Shown here one piece after another: positions 1 to 8,454 of a stretch of 64,000 bases of DNA. Where the stretch lies: assembly GCF_004342605.1 (NCBI RefSeq), contig NZ_SLZL01000009.1, forward strand, positions 1 through 64,000, read 5' to 3'. This stretch comes from Caulobacter sp. BK020 (lineage in GTDB: Bacteria > Pseudomonadota > Alphaproteobacteria > Caulobacterales > Caulobacteraceae). Under the pieces are notes generated by a model. It was not told the DNA's origin. It saw nothing but the letters and a program-made list of their open reading frames with translations, and ran no database searches. Both the position numbers and the translations under genes were made by a program. Within the stretch, counting starts at the first letter, position 1; each line of letters begins with the position of its first letter.

Positions 1-427
1 GCTCCGCGCGCCGGCCTCTTGCCACCCACCAACACCAAGGCTCAAATCAACCCAGGACTCTCGTTATCGCTGGATGAAAAATGGGGGTCACGTCAGTCCG
101 TCGGACCCGCCCTTTTCTTTTGTCCGGTCCAACAAGACTCGCGGCCCGAACGATGGGGCGGCGCGCCGGCGTGTTTCCATGAACAGTCGGGCCGCAGGCA
201 GAGTCGACGCAAATCAAGATGCAGCGGCAGGACTCTCAATCAAATGAACTCGATTCAACGCCACGACTTTCCGCCGAATCGGAATGACTAACGAGGCGTT
301 ATCCACCCCGCGAAATTAGCTGCGACACTTTTACTTTATCGAAAGCACGACCGTGGATGCTGGCGATGAGCAAAATGCTCCCGACCGTCAAAATGACGTC
401 GGCAACCTTGAATGGGAAACCGCCGAA
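1..427. other. Intergenic region upstream of flagellin
   Basis: I see no convincing gene here; the reading frames lack a good ribosome binding site and family-like sequence. Positions 101-116 read TCGGACCCGCCCTTTT, identical to the right half of the flagellin terminator at 1287-1302, but without the matching left arm. Flagellin genes of Caulobacter are often tandem and sigma-54 dependent, yet I could not find a clear -24/-12 element in this stretch. Confidence 0.6.
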
Positions 428-1249
428 ATGGCTCTGAACAGCATCAATACGAACTCGGGCGCGATGATCGCCCTGCAAAACCTGAACGCCACCAACAACG
501 AACTTCAGGTCACGCAGCAGCGCATCAACACCGGCAAGAAGGTCGGCAACGCCAAGGACAACGGCGCGATCTGGGCTATCGCCAAGACGCAGTCCTCGAC
601 CGCCAGCTCGATGAACGCCGTGAAGGACTCGCTGCAACGCGGCCAGTCGACCATCGACGTGGCCCTGGCCGCCGGCGACACGGTCACCGACCTGCTGGGC
701 AAGATGAAGGAAAAGGCCCTGGCCGCTTCCGACACCTCGCTGAACACCGCCTCGTTCAACGCCCTGAAGTCTGACTTCGACAGCCTGCGCGACCAGATCA
801 CCAAGGCCGTCACCAACGCCAAGTTCAACGGCGTCTCGATCGCCGACGGCTCGACCACCAAGCTGGCCTTCCTGGCCAACTCGGACGGCTCGCAGTTCAC
901 CGTCAACGCCAAGACCCTGTCGCTCGTCGGCCTGGGCCTGACCGCCACGTCGTCGTTCACGACCGCCGCGGCCGCCAAGACGATGATCACCACCGTCAGC
1001 AACGCCCTGGGCACGGCGACCAACAAGCTGGCCTCGCTGGGCACCAGCTCGACGGGCCTGGACACCCACCTGACCTTCGTCGGCAAGCTGCAAGACAGCC
1101 TCGACGCCGGCGTGGGCAACCTGGTCGACGCCGACCTGGCCAAGGAAAGCGCCAAGCTGCAGTCGCTGCAAACCAAGCAGCAGCTGGGCATCCAGGCGCT
1201 GTCGATCGCGAACCAGTCTTCGTCGTCGATCCTCAGCCTGTTCCGCTAA
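428..1249 (+). CDS. Flagellin (Caulobacter FljK-like)
   Basis: The 273-residue protein is the structural subunit of the flagellar filament, exported through the flagellar type III apparatus. It starts [20 protein letters not shown] and ends [13 protein letters not shown], the conserved N- and C-terminal coiled-coil halves of flagellin (about residues 1-140 and 195-273). The short central Ala/Thr/Ser-rich stretch has no bulky surface domain, as in Caulobacter filament proteins. I chose ATG 428 because the conserved N-terminus begins there; upstream in-frame starts would add non-flagellin residues. A strong terminator follows. Caulobacter has several near-identical paralogues (fljJ-fljO), so I do not assign one name. 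Translation in this genus is known to be controlled by FlbT and FlaF, which are not in the window. Confidence 0.97.
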   Translation: MALNSINTNSGAMIALQNLNATNNELQVTQQRINTGKKVGNAKDNGAIWAIAKTQSSTASSMNAVKDSLQRGQSTIDVALAAGDTVTDLLGKMKEKALAASDTSLNTASFNALKSDFDSLRDQITKAVTNAKFNGVSIADGSTTKLAFLANSDGSQFTVNAKTLSLVGLGLTATSSFTTAAAAKTMITTVSNALGTATNKLASLGTSSTGLDTHLTFVGKLQDSLDAGVGNLVDADLAKESAKLQSLQTKQQLGIQALSIANQSSSSILSLFR

Positions 1250-1273
1250 GAACGGCGTACCGAGTTGCGTAAG

Positions 1274-1303
1274 AAAGGGCGGGTCCTCGGACCCGCCCTT
1301 TTT
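1274..1303 (+). terminator. Rho-independent terminator of the flagellin gene
   Basis: A GC-rich stem (AAGGGCGGGTC paired with GACCCGCCCTT around a four-base loop) is followed by a T run. It lies 25 bases after the flagellin stop codon and abuts the end of the convergent acetyltransferase gene. Confidence 0.93.
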
Positions 1304-1852
1304 CTATCGAGGAACGACGCCCGCCAGCGGCTTGCCCATCCGCACCAGCGGCACCTCGACCCCGCGGGAGGTCGGCGCGGTGAACCGCTCGATCTCCTGA
1401 TAGCCGCAGGCGCGGTACAGCGGCTCGCCGGCCAGGGTGCCGGCCAGTTCGCAGCGCGTAAACCCCTCCCCCGCCGCCGCGGCCTCGCAGGCCTCCAGGA
1501 TCAGCCGCCCCACCCCTTTGCGGACATGGTCGGGATGGGTGTACATCGCCCGCACCCTGGCTGCGTCGCGGGTCGGATCCAGCAGCGCCGCATCGCGTCC
1601 CGCCGAGTGATCGCCGCCGAACAGCGTGGCCCGCCGGCTCCAGCCACCGCAACCGGCCAGCGCCCCGTCGTCCTCGACCACGAAATAGGTCCCATCGGCG
1701 ACCAGCTGGGTGTCCAGCCCCATGACGTCGAACGAGGCCGCCACCGCGTCCGGCGCCAGGAACGGCCTGAGCAGTTCGCCGATGGAGGCGTTCATTAGCG
1801 CGCGCAGCTGCGGCAGATCTTCCGGAACGGCGAGGCGGAGGGTCAGGCTCAC
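1304..1852 (-). CDS. GNAT family N-acetyltransferase
   Basis: A 182-residue protein of the GCN5-related acetyltransferase fold, transferring an acetyl group from acetyl-CoA to an unidentified amine. The central part reads VRAMYTHPDHVRKGVGRLIL (about residues 106-125), the usual beta4 strand and pyrophosphate-binding loop (R/Q-x-x-G-x-G/A), and the C-terminal YRACGYQEIERF is the typical last motif. I place the start at GTG 1852 because a GGAG lies about eight bases upstream and family similarity begins there; a longer reading to 1975 adds an unrelated Arg/Gly-rich leader. It converges on the flagellin terminator. The substrate is unknown. Confidence 0.85.
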   Translation of the reverse strand: MSLTLRLAVPEDLPQLRALMNASIGELLRPFLAPDAVAASFDVMGLDTQLVADGTYFVVEDDGALAGCGGWSRRATLFGGDHSAGRDAALLDPTRDAARVRAMYTHPDHVRKGVGRLILEACEAAAAGEGFTRCELAGTLAGEPLYRACGYQEIERFTAPTSRGVEVPLVRMGKPLAGVVPR

Positions 1853-1960
1853 AGGCGACTCCAGTCTGAATCCTCCGGAATCTGGCGGCCCGCCGCGTCT
1901 TCGCCAAGGCCGTCCGCCCAACAAAACCAGGGTTTTCAGCTCTGCCTGTAAAAAATTCCA

Positions 1961-1974
1961 TGACAACGTTGTCA
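1961..1974. promoter_or_regulatory. Perfect 14-bp palindrome, LacI-family-like operator
   Basis: TGACAACGTTGTCA is a perfect palindrome with the central CG step typical of LacI-family operators. Its right half overlaps the -35 element of the promoter at 1969-1997, so a bound repressor would block that promoter. A 12/14 match occurs upstream of the GH3 glucosidase at 49562-49575. The binding protein is not identified. Confidence 0.6.
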
Positions 1975-1997
1975 CGTATCGAGTAGTGCGCTATAGA
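1969..1997 (+). promoter_or_regulatory. Candidate sigma-70 type promoter for a small RNA
   Basis: TTGTCA (1969-1974) and TATAGA (1992-1997) are separated by 17 bases; read as the Caulobacter consensus it is TTGTCAC, 14 bases, GCTATAGA. The predicted start is about 2003. No plus-strand gene follows before the terminator at 2038-2075. Confidence 0.6.
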
Positions 1998-2002
1998 GGT
2001 CT

Positions 2003-2075
2003 CAGCCCTCGTGGGCGTTTCCTCCTATGCGACTTTCGGCCGTCTTCTTCTCCTGTAGAAGGCGGCCTTTCTTTT
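2003..2075 (+). ncRNA. Candidate small regulatory RNA
   Basis: A promoter at 1969-1997 is followed about 75 bases later by a strong intrinsic terminator: an 11-bp stem (2038-2048 with 2057-2067, one G.U pair) and then TTTCTTTT. Nothing in between looks translated; an ATG at 2027 lacks a ribosome binding site. The unpaired 5' part contains CCTCCT and the terminator loop contains TCTCCT, pyrimidine-rich anti-Shine-Dalgarno motifs that are common target-pairing sites in alphaproteobacterial sRNAs. It lies between divergent GNAT and convergent hypothetical genes. I do not recognise a named family. Confidence 0.55.
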
Positions 2076-2084
2076 GCCCGCGGG

Positions 2085-2285
2085 TCAGGCCCGACGGCCG
2101 ATGCGGACCAAGACCCCGACCGCCTCGGCCGCGAACAGGCCGCTGCGCCACGCGCTTTCGCGATCCGGCGCCTCGCCGCTGGCGGCGACGCGGGCGTCGA
2201 AATCCATCACCTGCCAGGTCCATGCGTCGTTGCCGGCATGGATCACCACGGCGTAGTCGCGCACCTGGGTCTGGGCGAAAGGCAT
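2085..2285 (-). CDS. Small hypothetical protein
   Basis: This 66-residue frame begins MPFAQTQVRDYAVVIHAGND and has an acceptable ribosome binding site (GGGAG about nine bases before the ATG). The sequence alternates hydrophobic and polar residues in a way that suggests a small alpha/beta protein, with no signal peptide or membrane segment. It ends just beyond the terminator of the convergent candidate sRNA. I do not recognise the family; it is probably a conserved Caulobacter orphan. Confidence 0.55.
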   Translation of the reverse strand: MPFAQTQVRDYAVVIHAGNDAWTWQVMDFDARVAASGEAPDRESAWRSGLFAAEAVGVLVRIGRRA

Positions 2286-2402
2286 CGGTCGGCTCCCTGT
2301 TCGTCGGGAACGGTCTAGGGGCGTGGGGTCTCGTGGACATGACGGGCCCTTCCACGACCAGGAAAGAGGTCATGGAGATCTCGTGCAGACCCGCAACCGC
2401 GG

Positions 2403-2774
2403 TCAGGCCGTGACGATCCACCCATCCTCCACCCTGACCGGCCAAGGCGACAGCCGCGCGCCGACGCAGGGCCCGCCGACGCAGGCGCCGGTCTCCGGCT
2501 CGAACAGCGCCCCATGCCAGGAGCAGGCGATCAACTGGCCGTCGTCGGTCAGGTAGCGGTCCAGCACCTGGGCCAGCGGCAGGCCGGCGTGCGGGCAGCG
2601 GTCGACATAGCCGAACGCCGCCTCGCCCCGGCGCACCACGAAGCCGTGGAAGCGCTTGTCGCCGATCTGCAGCACATAGTTCCGCGCTCCGGGATCGGCG
2701 ATCTGGTCGAGCGGGCCCAGCCTGACGCCCGCCGGCGTGGTCCAGGCCCGCCCGACGTTCGCGTCGTCACTCAA
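2403..2774 (-). CDS. Rieske [2Fe-2S] domain protein
   Basis: A 123-residue stand-alone Rieske protein. The cluster ligands are visible as CPHAG (about residues 60-64) and CSWHG (about residues 84-88), giving the Cys-x-His ... Cys-x2-His pattern that binds a 2Fe-2S centre and transfers single electrons. It starts at TTG 2774, ten bases after the fumarylacetoacetase stop, with GAGG placed eight bases upstream, so it is the last gene of the tyrosine catabolic operon. Homologues act as ferredoxin components of oxygenases, but neither HppD nor HmgA needs such a partner, so its role in this operon is unclear. Confidence 0.88.
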   Translation of the reverse strand: MSDDANVGRAWTTPAGVRLGPLDQIADPGARNYVLQIGDKRFHGFVVRRGEAAFGYVDRCPHAGLPLAQVLDRYLTDDGQLIACSWHGALFEPETGACVGGPCVGARLSPWPVRVEDGWIVTA

Positions 2775-2784
2775 GCCTGGCGCC

Positions 2785-3792
2785 TCAAGCCTGCGCCACC
2801 GTCTGCTCGATCGCCCCGAAGATCGTGTGGCCCTTGGCGTCGCGCATCTCGATGCGCACCGTGTCGCCCGCCTTCAGGAACGGGGTCTTGGGATGGCCGG
2901 TCTGGATCGTCTCGACCGTGCGGACCTCGGCCAGGCACGAATAGCCCAAGCCGCCCTCGCTGACCGGCTTGCCAGGACCGCCGTCCGGGCCGCGGTTGCT
3001 GACCGTGCCCGAGCCGACGATCGTCCCAGCCGCCAGCGACCGCGTCTTGGCGGCGTGGGCCACCAGGGTCGCGAAATCGAAGGTCATGTCGGCGCCGGCG
3101 TCGGCCTTGCCGAAATCCTGGCCGTTCAGCTCGACCAGCAGCGCGCCGTGCAGCTTGCCGTCCTTCCAGGCCTCGCCCAGGGCGTCCAGCGAGACCGCGA
3201 CCGGCGAGAAGGCGCCAGCCGGCTTGGACTGCACGAAGCCGAAACCCTTGGCCAGCTCGGCCGGGATCAGGGCGCGCAGGGAAACGTCGTTGACCAGCAT
3301 CACCAGGCGGATCGCCGCCAGGGCCTCGTCGCGGCCGGCCCCCAGCGGCACGTCGCCGACGATCACGGCCACCTCGCCCTCCAGGTCGCAGCCCCAGGCC
3401 TCGTCGGCCAGCGGGATGGCGTCGCGCGGCCCCAGGAACCCGTCTGAGGCGCCCTGGTACATCAGCGGATCGGTCCAGAAGCTCTCCGGCATCTCGGCCC
3501 CGCGGGCCTGCCGCACCAGCTGCACGTGGTTCACATAGGCGCTGCCGTCGAGCCATTGGTAGGCGCGCGGCAAGGGGCTGGCGGCCTCGCGCTCGTGGAA
3601 GCGTTCCCGCGGCACGCCCCCGTCCTCCAGGCTCGCGGCCAGGGCCTTCAGCATCGGCTCGCAGCGCTCCCAGTCGTCGAGGGCGGCTTGCAGGGTGGGG
3701 GCGATCGTTCCGGCGTCGGTGAACCAGGCCAGGTCGTTGGAGACCACCACCAGCCGGCCGTCGCGGCCGCCCTTCAGGGACGCAAGCTTCAT
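2785..3792 (-). CDS. fahA: Fumarylacetoacetase (fumarylacetoacetate hydrolase family)
   Basis: The 335-residue protein belongs to the FAH family, which cleaves fumarylacetoacetate to fumarate and acetoacetate, the last step of tyrosine degradation. Family signatures include DLEGEVAVIVGDVPLGA in the middle (the metal-binding acidic cluster), GFVQSKPAGAFSPVA, and the C-terminal FLKAGDTVRIEM. I chose ATG 3792 because GAGGAAG sits just upstream and the family N-terminus MKLASLKGGRDG starts there. It lies 43 bases after hmgA on the same strand. Other FAH-family members are acylpyruvases, but the position next to homogentisate dioxygenase supports this assignment. Confidence 0.92.
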   Translation of the reverse strand: MKLASLKGGRDGRLVVVSNDLAWFTDAGTIAPTLQAALDDWERCEPMLKALAASLEDGGVPRERFHEREAASPLPRAYQWLDGSAYVNHVQLVRQARGAEMPESFWTDPLMYQGASDGFLGPRDAIPLADEAWGCDLEGEVAVIVGDVPLGAGRDEALAAIRLVMLVNDVSLRALIPAELAKGFGFVQSKPAGAFSPVAVSLDALGEAWKDGKLHGALLVELNGQDFGKADAGADMTFDFATLVAHAAKTRSLAAGTIVGSGTVSNRGPDGGPGKPVSEGGLGYSCLAEVRTVETIQTGHPKTPFLKAGDTVRIEMRDAKGHTIFGAIEQTVAQA

Positions 3793-3835
3793 GGGCGCTT
3801 CCTCTTTGCTTCGTTGTTGGGGCCGACCGGCGTCC

Positions 3836-5125
3836 CTAGGGCAGCTTGGCCTTGGGAAAGCCCGTCCAGCAGGCGTCATAGTCGGCCTGAAGCGCCGAAG
3901 TCTCCAGCGCGAACTTCGTCGGCCGGATCACCCAGCGGCTCTCGAACATGAAGGCCATGGTTCCATCGATCTTGTGCGGAGCCAGCTGCGCCTCCGTCGC
4001 GGCCTGGTGGCTGGCCAGATCGGGGCCATGGTCGCTCATCGCGTTGTGCAGCGACGCCCCGCCGGGCGAGAAGCCGCCGGCCTTGGCGTCGTAGGCGCCG
4101 TGGACCAGCCCCATGAACTCGCTCATCACGTTGCGGTGGAACCAGGGTGGCCGAAAGGTGTGTTCGGCCACCATCCAGCGCGGCGGAAAGATCACGAAGT
4201 CGACATTGGCCGTGCCCGGGATTTCGCTGGGCGCAGTCAGGACGGTGAAGATCGACGGGTCGGGATGGTCGAAACTGACGGTGTTGATCGTGTTGAACCG
4301 CGCCAGGTCGTACTTGTAGGGCGCGAGGGTCCCGTGCCAGGCCACCACGTCCAGCGGGCTGTGGTCCCAGGTCGCCGCCCACAGGCCGCCCTGGAACTTC
4401 TGGATCACCTCGGTGGGGCGCTCCAGGTCCTCGAAGGCGGCGACCGGCGCCAGGAAGTCGCGGCTGTTGGCCAGGCCGTTCGAGCCGATCGGCCCCAGCT
4501 CCGGCAAGTGGAAGGCCGCGCCGTAAGTCTCGCAGACATAGCCGCGCGCCGGGCCGTCCAGCTCGACGCGGAACCGCACGCCGCGGGGAATGACCACGAT
4601 CTCGCCCGGCGCGACGTCGAGGCGGCCGAACTCGGTGATGAAGCGCAAGGCGCCTTGCTGCGGCGCGACCAGCAGCTCGCCGTCGGCGTTCTGGAACACC
4701 CGGTCGGTCATCGAGCGGTTGGCCAGGTAGAGGTGCGCGGCCATGCCGGCCTGGGCCGCCACATCGCCATTGCCCCCGATCGTGACCAGGCCGTCGACGA
4801 AGTCGACGGGCTCGACGGGAACCTCTATCGGGTCCCAGCGCAGGCGGTTGGGCGTGGGCGGGGCGGCGTCGAACGGGGCGCTCTTCAGCCGGTCGTGGGC
4901 GTAGGGCGCATAGGGCCCGTGGCCGGCGCTGGGCCGCAGGCGATAGAGCCAGCTCCTGCGGTTCTCGTGGCGCGGGGCGGTGAAGGCCGTGCCCGACAGC
5001 TGCTCGGCATAGAGGCCGAACGGCGGCCTCTGCGGCGAGTTCTGGCCGACCGGCAGGGCGCCGGGGACGGCCTCGGTCGAGAAGTGGTTGCCGAAGCCGG
5101 ATTGGTAATGGAGCGTGTCGGTCAT
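3836..5125 (-). CDS. hmgA: Homogentisate 1,2-dioxygenase
   Basis: A 429-residue cupin-type iron dioxygenase that opens the homogentisate ring to give maleylacetoacetate. The N-terminus [13 protein letters not shown] is the classic family signature. The iron-binding region shows [12 protein letters not shown] (His and Glu ligands) and, further on, SDHGPD (third His). The length equals that of bacterial and eukaryotic HGO (430-445). It is the third gene of the tyrosine operon; a 120-bp palindromic element (5152-5271) separates it from hppD, so the two halves of the operon could be expressed at different levels. Confidence 0.97.
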   Translation of the reverse strand: MTDTLHYQSGFGNHFSTEAVPGALPVGQNSPQRPPFGLYAEQLSGTAFTAPRHENRRSWLYRLRPSAGHGPYAPYAHDRLKSAPFDAAPPTPNRLRWDPIEVPVEPVDFVDGLVTIGGNGDVAAQAGMAAHLYLANRSMTDRVFQNADGELLVAPQQGALRFITEFGRLDVAPGEIVVIPRGVRFRVELDGPARGYVCETYGAAFHLPELGPIGSNGLANSRDFLAPVAAFEDLERPTEVIQKFQGGLWAATWDHSPLDVVAWHGTLAPYKYDLARFNTINTVSFDHPDPSIFTVLTAPSEIPGTANVDFVIFPPRWMVAEHTFRPPWFHRNVMSEFMGLVHGAYDAKAGGFSPGGASLHNAMSDHGPDLASHQAATEAQLAPHKIDGTMAFMFESRWVIRPTKFALETSALQADYDACWTGFPKAKLP

Positions 5126-5151
5126 CTTCTTCTCGCGGCCTCCCCCGCCTT

Positions 5152-5271
5152 CCGCTCATCCCGGCGAAAGCCGGGACCCAAGCTGCGCCTGGAAGAGATC
5201 AGCGGCGGTTCGATCGTTCTTGGCCCATACTGAGAGTCAGCTTGGGTCCCGGCTTTCGCCGGGATGAGCGG
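5152..5271. repeat. REPIN-like palindromic element
   Basis: Two perfect 33-bp inverted arms (5152-5184 and 5239-5271) flank a 54-bp core. Each arm itself folds into a hairpin (TCCCGGC GAAA GCCGGGA). This is the layout of paired REP sequences (REPINs). A diverged relative is the hairpin at 47025-47052. The element lies in the hppD-hmgA gap. Confidence 0.9.
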
Positions 5272-5309
5272 AAAGAGAGTAAGCCGCCCCCTCTCCGATC
5301 GGAAAGCCC

Positions 5310-6371
5310 TCAAGCCTCAACCGTGATCACCCCGCGGCGGATCTGGTCCAGCTCGATACTCTCGAACAGGGCCTGGAAGTTGCCGTTGCCGAAGCCCTGG
5401 TTGCCCTTGCGTTGGATGATCTCGAAGAAGATCGGCCCGAACAGGTTCTCGGTGAAGATCTGCAGCAGCAGGCCTTCCTCACCGACATTGCCGTCCAGCA
5501 GGATGCGGTTCTTCTTCAGCCGCTCCAGGTCCTCGCCGTGGCCGGGCACGCGCTTATCGACCAGCTCGTAATAGGTCTCGATGGTGTCCTGCAGCTTGAC
5601 GCCCCGGGCCCGCAGCTTCTCGACGGTGTCGTAGATGTCGTCGGTGGTCAGGGCCAGGTGCTGGATGCCCTCGCCGTTGTACTGGCGGATGAACTCCTCG
5701 ATCTGGCTCTTGTCGTCCTGGCTCTCGTTGAGCGGGATGCGGATGGCCTTGTCGGGGGCGATCATCGCCTGACTGAACAGGCCGGTGGCTTGGCCCTTGA
5801 TGTCAAAATACTTCTGCTCCTCGAAGCCGAAGACGTCGCGGTAGAAGGTCGACCAGGTGCGCATCTGGCCCCGGCGAACGTTGTGGGTCAGGTGGTCCAG
5901 CAGGTCCAGGCCGACGCTGTTGGCGGCTTCGGCCTCGGCGGCGCCGGGGACCGGGGTCCAGCTGGCGAACACCGCCTCGGGGCCGGCCACCAAGTACAGC
6001 ATCGAACCGCCGATGCCTTCCAGCACCCGCGCGCCCTCGCCCAGCACCGTCCTGGAGGCGTCGGCCGCCACGGCCCCGCGCTTCAGGGCTTCGACATAGG
6101 CCTGCTCGACGTCGGCGACGGTGAAGGCCATGCCGTTGGCCGAGGGACCGTGGGCGGCGCGGAACGCGGCGGCCTGGCCGGCGGGCTCGTCATTGACCAA
6201 CAGGTTGATGCGACCCTGCTTGTAGCGGGTCACGGCCTTGGTCGGGTGGGTCGAGGCGGGCACGAAGCCCAGCTGCTCGAATAGCGCCTTCATGGCCGCC
6301 GGCTCGGGGCTGGTGAACTCCACGAAGGCGAAGCCGTCGAGGCCCAGGGGGTTTTCGTTCGTGATGGTCAT
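5310..6371 (-). CDS. hppD: 4-hydroxyphenylpyruvate dioxygenase
   Basis: A 353-residue Fe(II) dioxygenase of the vicinal oxygen chelate fold that converts 4-hydroxyphenylpyruvate to homogentisate. The three iron ligands are recognisable: His in LLDHLTHNV (about residue 165), His in IQHLALTTDDI (about 240) and Glu in FFEIIQRKG (about 320). The N-terminal half (residues 10-140) is the non-catalytic VOC domain. ATG 6371 follows GGAGC by five bases; earlier in-frame codons lack a ribosome binding site. It begins 16 bases after the aminotransferase stop and is therefore cotranscribed with it. Confidence 0.96.
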   Translation of the reverse strand: MTITNENPLGLDGFAFVEFTSPEPAAMKALFEQLGFVPASTHPTKAVTRYKQGRINLLVNDEPAGQAAAFRAAHGPSANGMAFTVADVEQAYVEALKRGAVAADASRTVLGEGARVLEGIGGSMLYLVAGPEAVFASWTPVPGAAEAEAANSVGLDLLDHLTHNVRRGQMRTWSTFYRDVFGFEEQKYFDIKGQATGLFSQAMIAPDKAIRIPLNESQDDKSQIEEFIRQYNGEGIQHLALTTDDIYDTVEKLRARGVKLQDTIETYYELVDKRVPGHGEDLERLKKNRILLDGNVGEEGLLLQIFTENLFGPIFFEIIQRKGNQGFGNGNFQALFESIELDQIRRGVITVEA

Positions 6372-6387
6372 GGCGAGCTCCGAAAGG

Positions 6388-7509
6388 TCAGAGAGCAAGG
6401 GCGGCCGGCAGGGCGGCGATCAGGCGGTCGTTGTCGGCGGGACGGCCGATGGTGACCCGCACCCAGCCGCCGGGCACGGGCGTGGGACGGATGATAAGCC
6501 CTTCGCGCAACAAACGCGCGGCGGCGGCCTCGGCGCCGGTCGGACTGCGCACGAAGACGAAATTGCCGGCGCTGTCGGTGCGCTCGACGCCCAGGGCGTC
6601 CAGGGCCGCCTCGACCCGGCCGCGCTCGGCGATCGTCAGGGCCACGGTACGTTCCAGGTGCTCGACATCGTCCCAGGCGGCCAGAGCGGCGGCCTGGCTG
6701 ACGGCGGTGACGTTGAACGGCGGGCGGATGCGGTCCAGGTAGCCGACCAGTTCGGCCGACGAGCAGATCCCGTAGCCCACCCGCAGGCCGGCCAGGCCAT
6801 AGGCCTTGGAGAAGGTCCGCGCCGAAACCCAGGTCCCGCCCCAGGCCTTCAGCAGGGCCAGGGTGTCGAAGGCCTGGTGATATTCCCGATAGGCCTCGTC
6901 GACGAACACCACGGTCGAGCGCGGGGTGACGGCCAGGATCTCGGCCAGGTCGACGCCACTGGTCGCGTTGCCGGTCGGGTTGTTGGGGGTGCACAGCACC
7001 AGCAGCTTGGGGCCCTTGGCCGCCTCGCGCTTGAAGGCCTCGACGTCGAGATCGAAGCTTGGCAGGCGCGGCACGTCGATCAGGCTGGCCTCGGCGCAGC
7101 GGGCGAAGATCTCGTAGGCCGGGAAGGTCGGCGAGGACAGCAGGAGGCTGTCGCCGGGATGCAGCACGGCGCGGAACAGGTAGTCGATCAGGGCCTCGGA
7201 GCCCGGGGTCATGACGATGCGGGCCGGATCCACCGCCAACCGCTGGCCGATCGCCGCGCGCAGGGTCTCGCAATAGGGGTCGGGATAGATCTCGGGGCTG
7301 GCCAGGGCGGCCTGCACCGCCGCCGCGACCTTCGGGCTGGCGCCCAGCAGGTTCTCGTTGCTGGCCAGCTTGGACAGGTCCGCGCGGCCGGCCAGGCGGC
7401 CCGCTTCGGCCAGGGTCATGCCGGCCTTGTAGGCGCCGACGCCTTCCAGGGCCGGCCGCACGGGCGACACCAGGGCGGGCGACAGGGACTTTTGATCGAC
7501 AACCAGCAT
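6388..7509 (-). CDS. Aromatic / histidinol-phosphate aminotransferase
   Basis: A 373-residue class I PLP-dependent aminotransferase of the HisC group. Signatures are LSKLASNENLLGASP near residue 45, CTPNNPTGNAT around residue 165, DEAYREY and the PLP-lysine region TFSKAYGLAGLRVGYG (about residues 225-240). Start ATG 7509 has GGAG nine bases upstream. As the first gene of the operon with hppD, hmgA and fahA it most likely transaminates tyrosine (or phenylalanine) to the 2-oxo acid that HppD uses. HisC-type enzymes also work on histidinol phosphate, so the physiological substrate is inferred from context. Confidence 0.85.
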   Translation of the reverse strand: MLVVDQKSLSPALVSPVRPALEGVGAYKAGMTLAEAGRLAGRADLSKLASNENLLGASPKVAAAVQAALASPEIYPDPYCETLRAAIGQRLAVDPARIVMTPGSEALIDYLFRAVLHPGDSLLLSSPTFPAYEIFARCAEASLIDVPRLPSFDLDVEAFKREAAKGPKLLVLCTPNNPTGNATSGVDLAEILAVTPRSTVVFVDEAYREYHQAFDTLALLKAWGGTWVSARTFSKAYGLAGLRVGYGICSSAELVGYLDRIRPPFNVTAVSQAAALAAWDDVEHLERTVALTIAERGRVEAALDALGVERTDSAGNFVFVRSPTGAEAAAARLLREGLIIRPTPVPGGWVRVTIGRPADNDRLIAALPAALAL

Positions 7510-7620
7510 GCGCCGCGCTCCGGAAAAGGGATACGGCGGCAGGATAGGACGGCGTGAAGGACAGCATCTGGCTATGATGACCACCTTACTGTCTATCACC
7601 GTCATTTGATGCTAATTTAC

Positions 7621-7645
7621 GGGTCATTTTTCCATACTTGTGACC
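7621..7645 (-). promoter_or_regulatory. Candidate Lrp half-sites upstream of the tyrosine operon
   Basis: GGGTCAT (7621-7627) and TGACC (7641-7645) form an inverted pair about 110 bases upstream of the aminotransferase start. The same GGGTCA/TGACC half-sites recur three times upstream of the Lrp-type gene (9613-9675). This is a pattern match only. Confidence 0.35.
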
Positions 7646-8454
7646 GAGCCGATGACGTGACCTTGGGCGTGTCCCTAACAGACGCGACGCATCGCGTGAG
7701 GACACGCGCGAGCGCATGTCCCGGCCGGAAAACCCGGCGGGATGGGGAGGCGCGGAGCGGTCCGGGCCGAGCCCGGATGACCGTGGGTAGTGGGTGTGCG
7801 TTTCGGCTAGACCTGACCGCTCCGCGAAACCGTTTGTCTCGAGGGACGGCGATTGAGGGCCTGTTTCATCCCGATCGACGTTCCCCCTCGGACGGGCAGG
7901 ATCAAAGTCGCCCGGAAGGGGCCGTCGACGACTCCGACAGATCCTGGAACAGGCCGGTTTGAACTCCCGGCCCCGTCGACCCGCCTGTCCCGCCATCGTC
8001 CCCGCCGGGCCTTGAAGCCTTCTGAGCCCCGCCGCCCGCCGCGGTCCGATCGCCAGGCCCAGGCGGCCCCGCTCGGTTCCATCCCCATCGCCTGCTTGGG
8101 CCGGTACCAAGAGCCCTCCCCCGCGATGGGGACGGCTATCATTGTGCAGGCGGTTCGAGGTCCGAGGATCGGTGACGCTTATTATTTTTCCGGGCGTTGA
8201 AAGGGTTGAGGTTTTCGGCGGCGTCGGCGGGGATGGACGGCGCTCGACCCCCCTAAATCACCTTCCCGCCCTTATCGCATATGCCTCAGAACGGCTGGCA
8301 TCCCGGATGAGCGCGCAGCGCGAAAATCCGGGACTGGAGCGTGAGCTCAGCGCTTCCGGCGGTCCCGGCTCGGCGCTCGCCCAAAACAGATATTCGCCTG
8401 AGGCTGCGGAACGGACGCTCCGAAGGTCGCCGAAGGGTGGTCTGCGGACCTTCA
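7646..8454. other. Intergenic region with one long inverted repeat
   Basis: No reading frame here has both a plausible start and protein-like composition. A perfect 12-bp inverted repeat (CGCGGAGCGGTC at 7751-7762, GACCGCTCCGCG at 7815-7826) could fold a 76-base stem-loop. A further palindromic patch near 8304-8336 resembles a degraded REP. The part nearest 7646 must contain the tyrosine operon promoter, which I could not pinpoint. Confidence 0.5.

Noticed and set aside
19..291. 90-residue open frame before the flagellin gene
   Set aside because: No ribosome binding site, no protein-like pattern, and it crosses the terminator-like fragment at 101-116.
359..380. Possible sigma-54 promoter of the flagellin gene (TGGC...TGC)
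   Set aside because: The GG and GC are 13 bases apart instead of 10, so the -24/-12 spacing is wrong.
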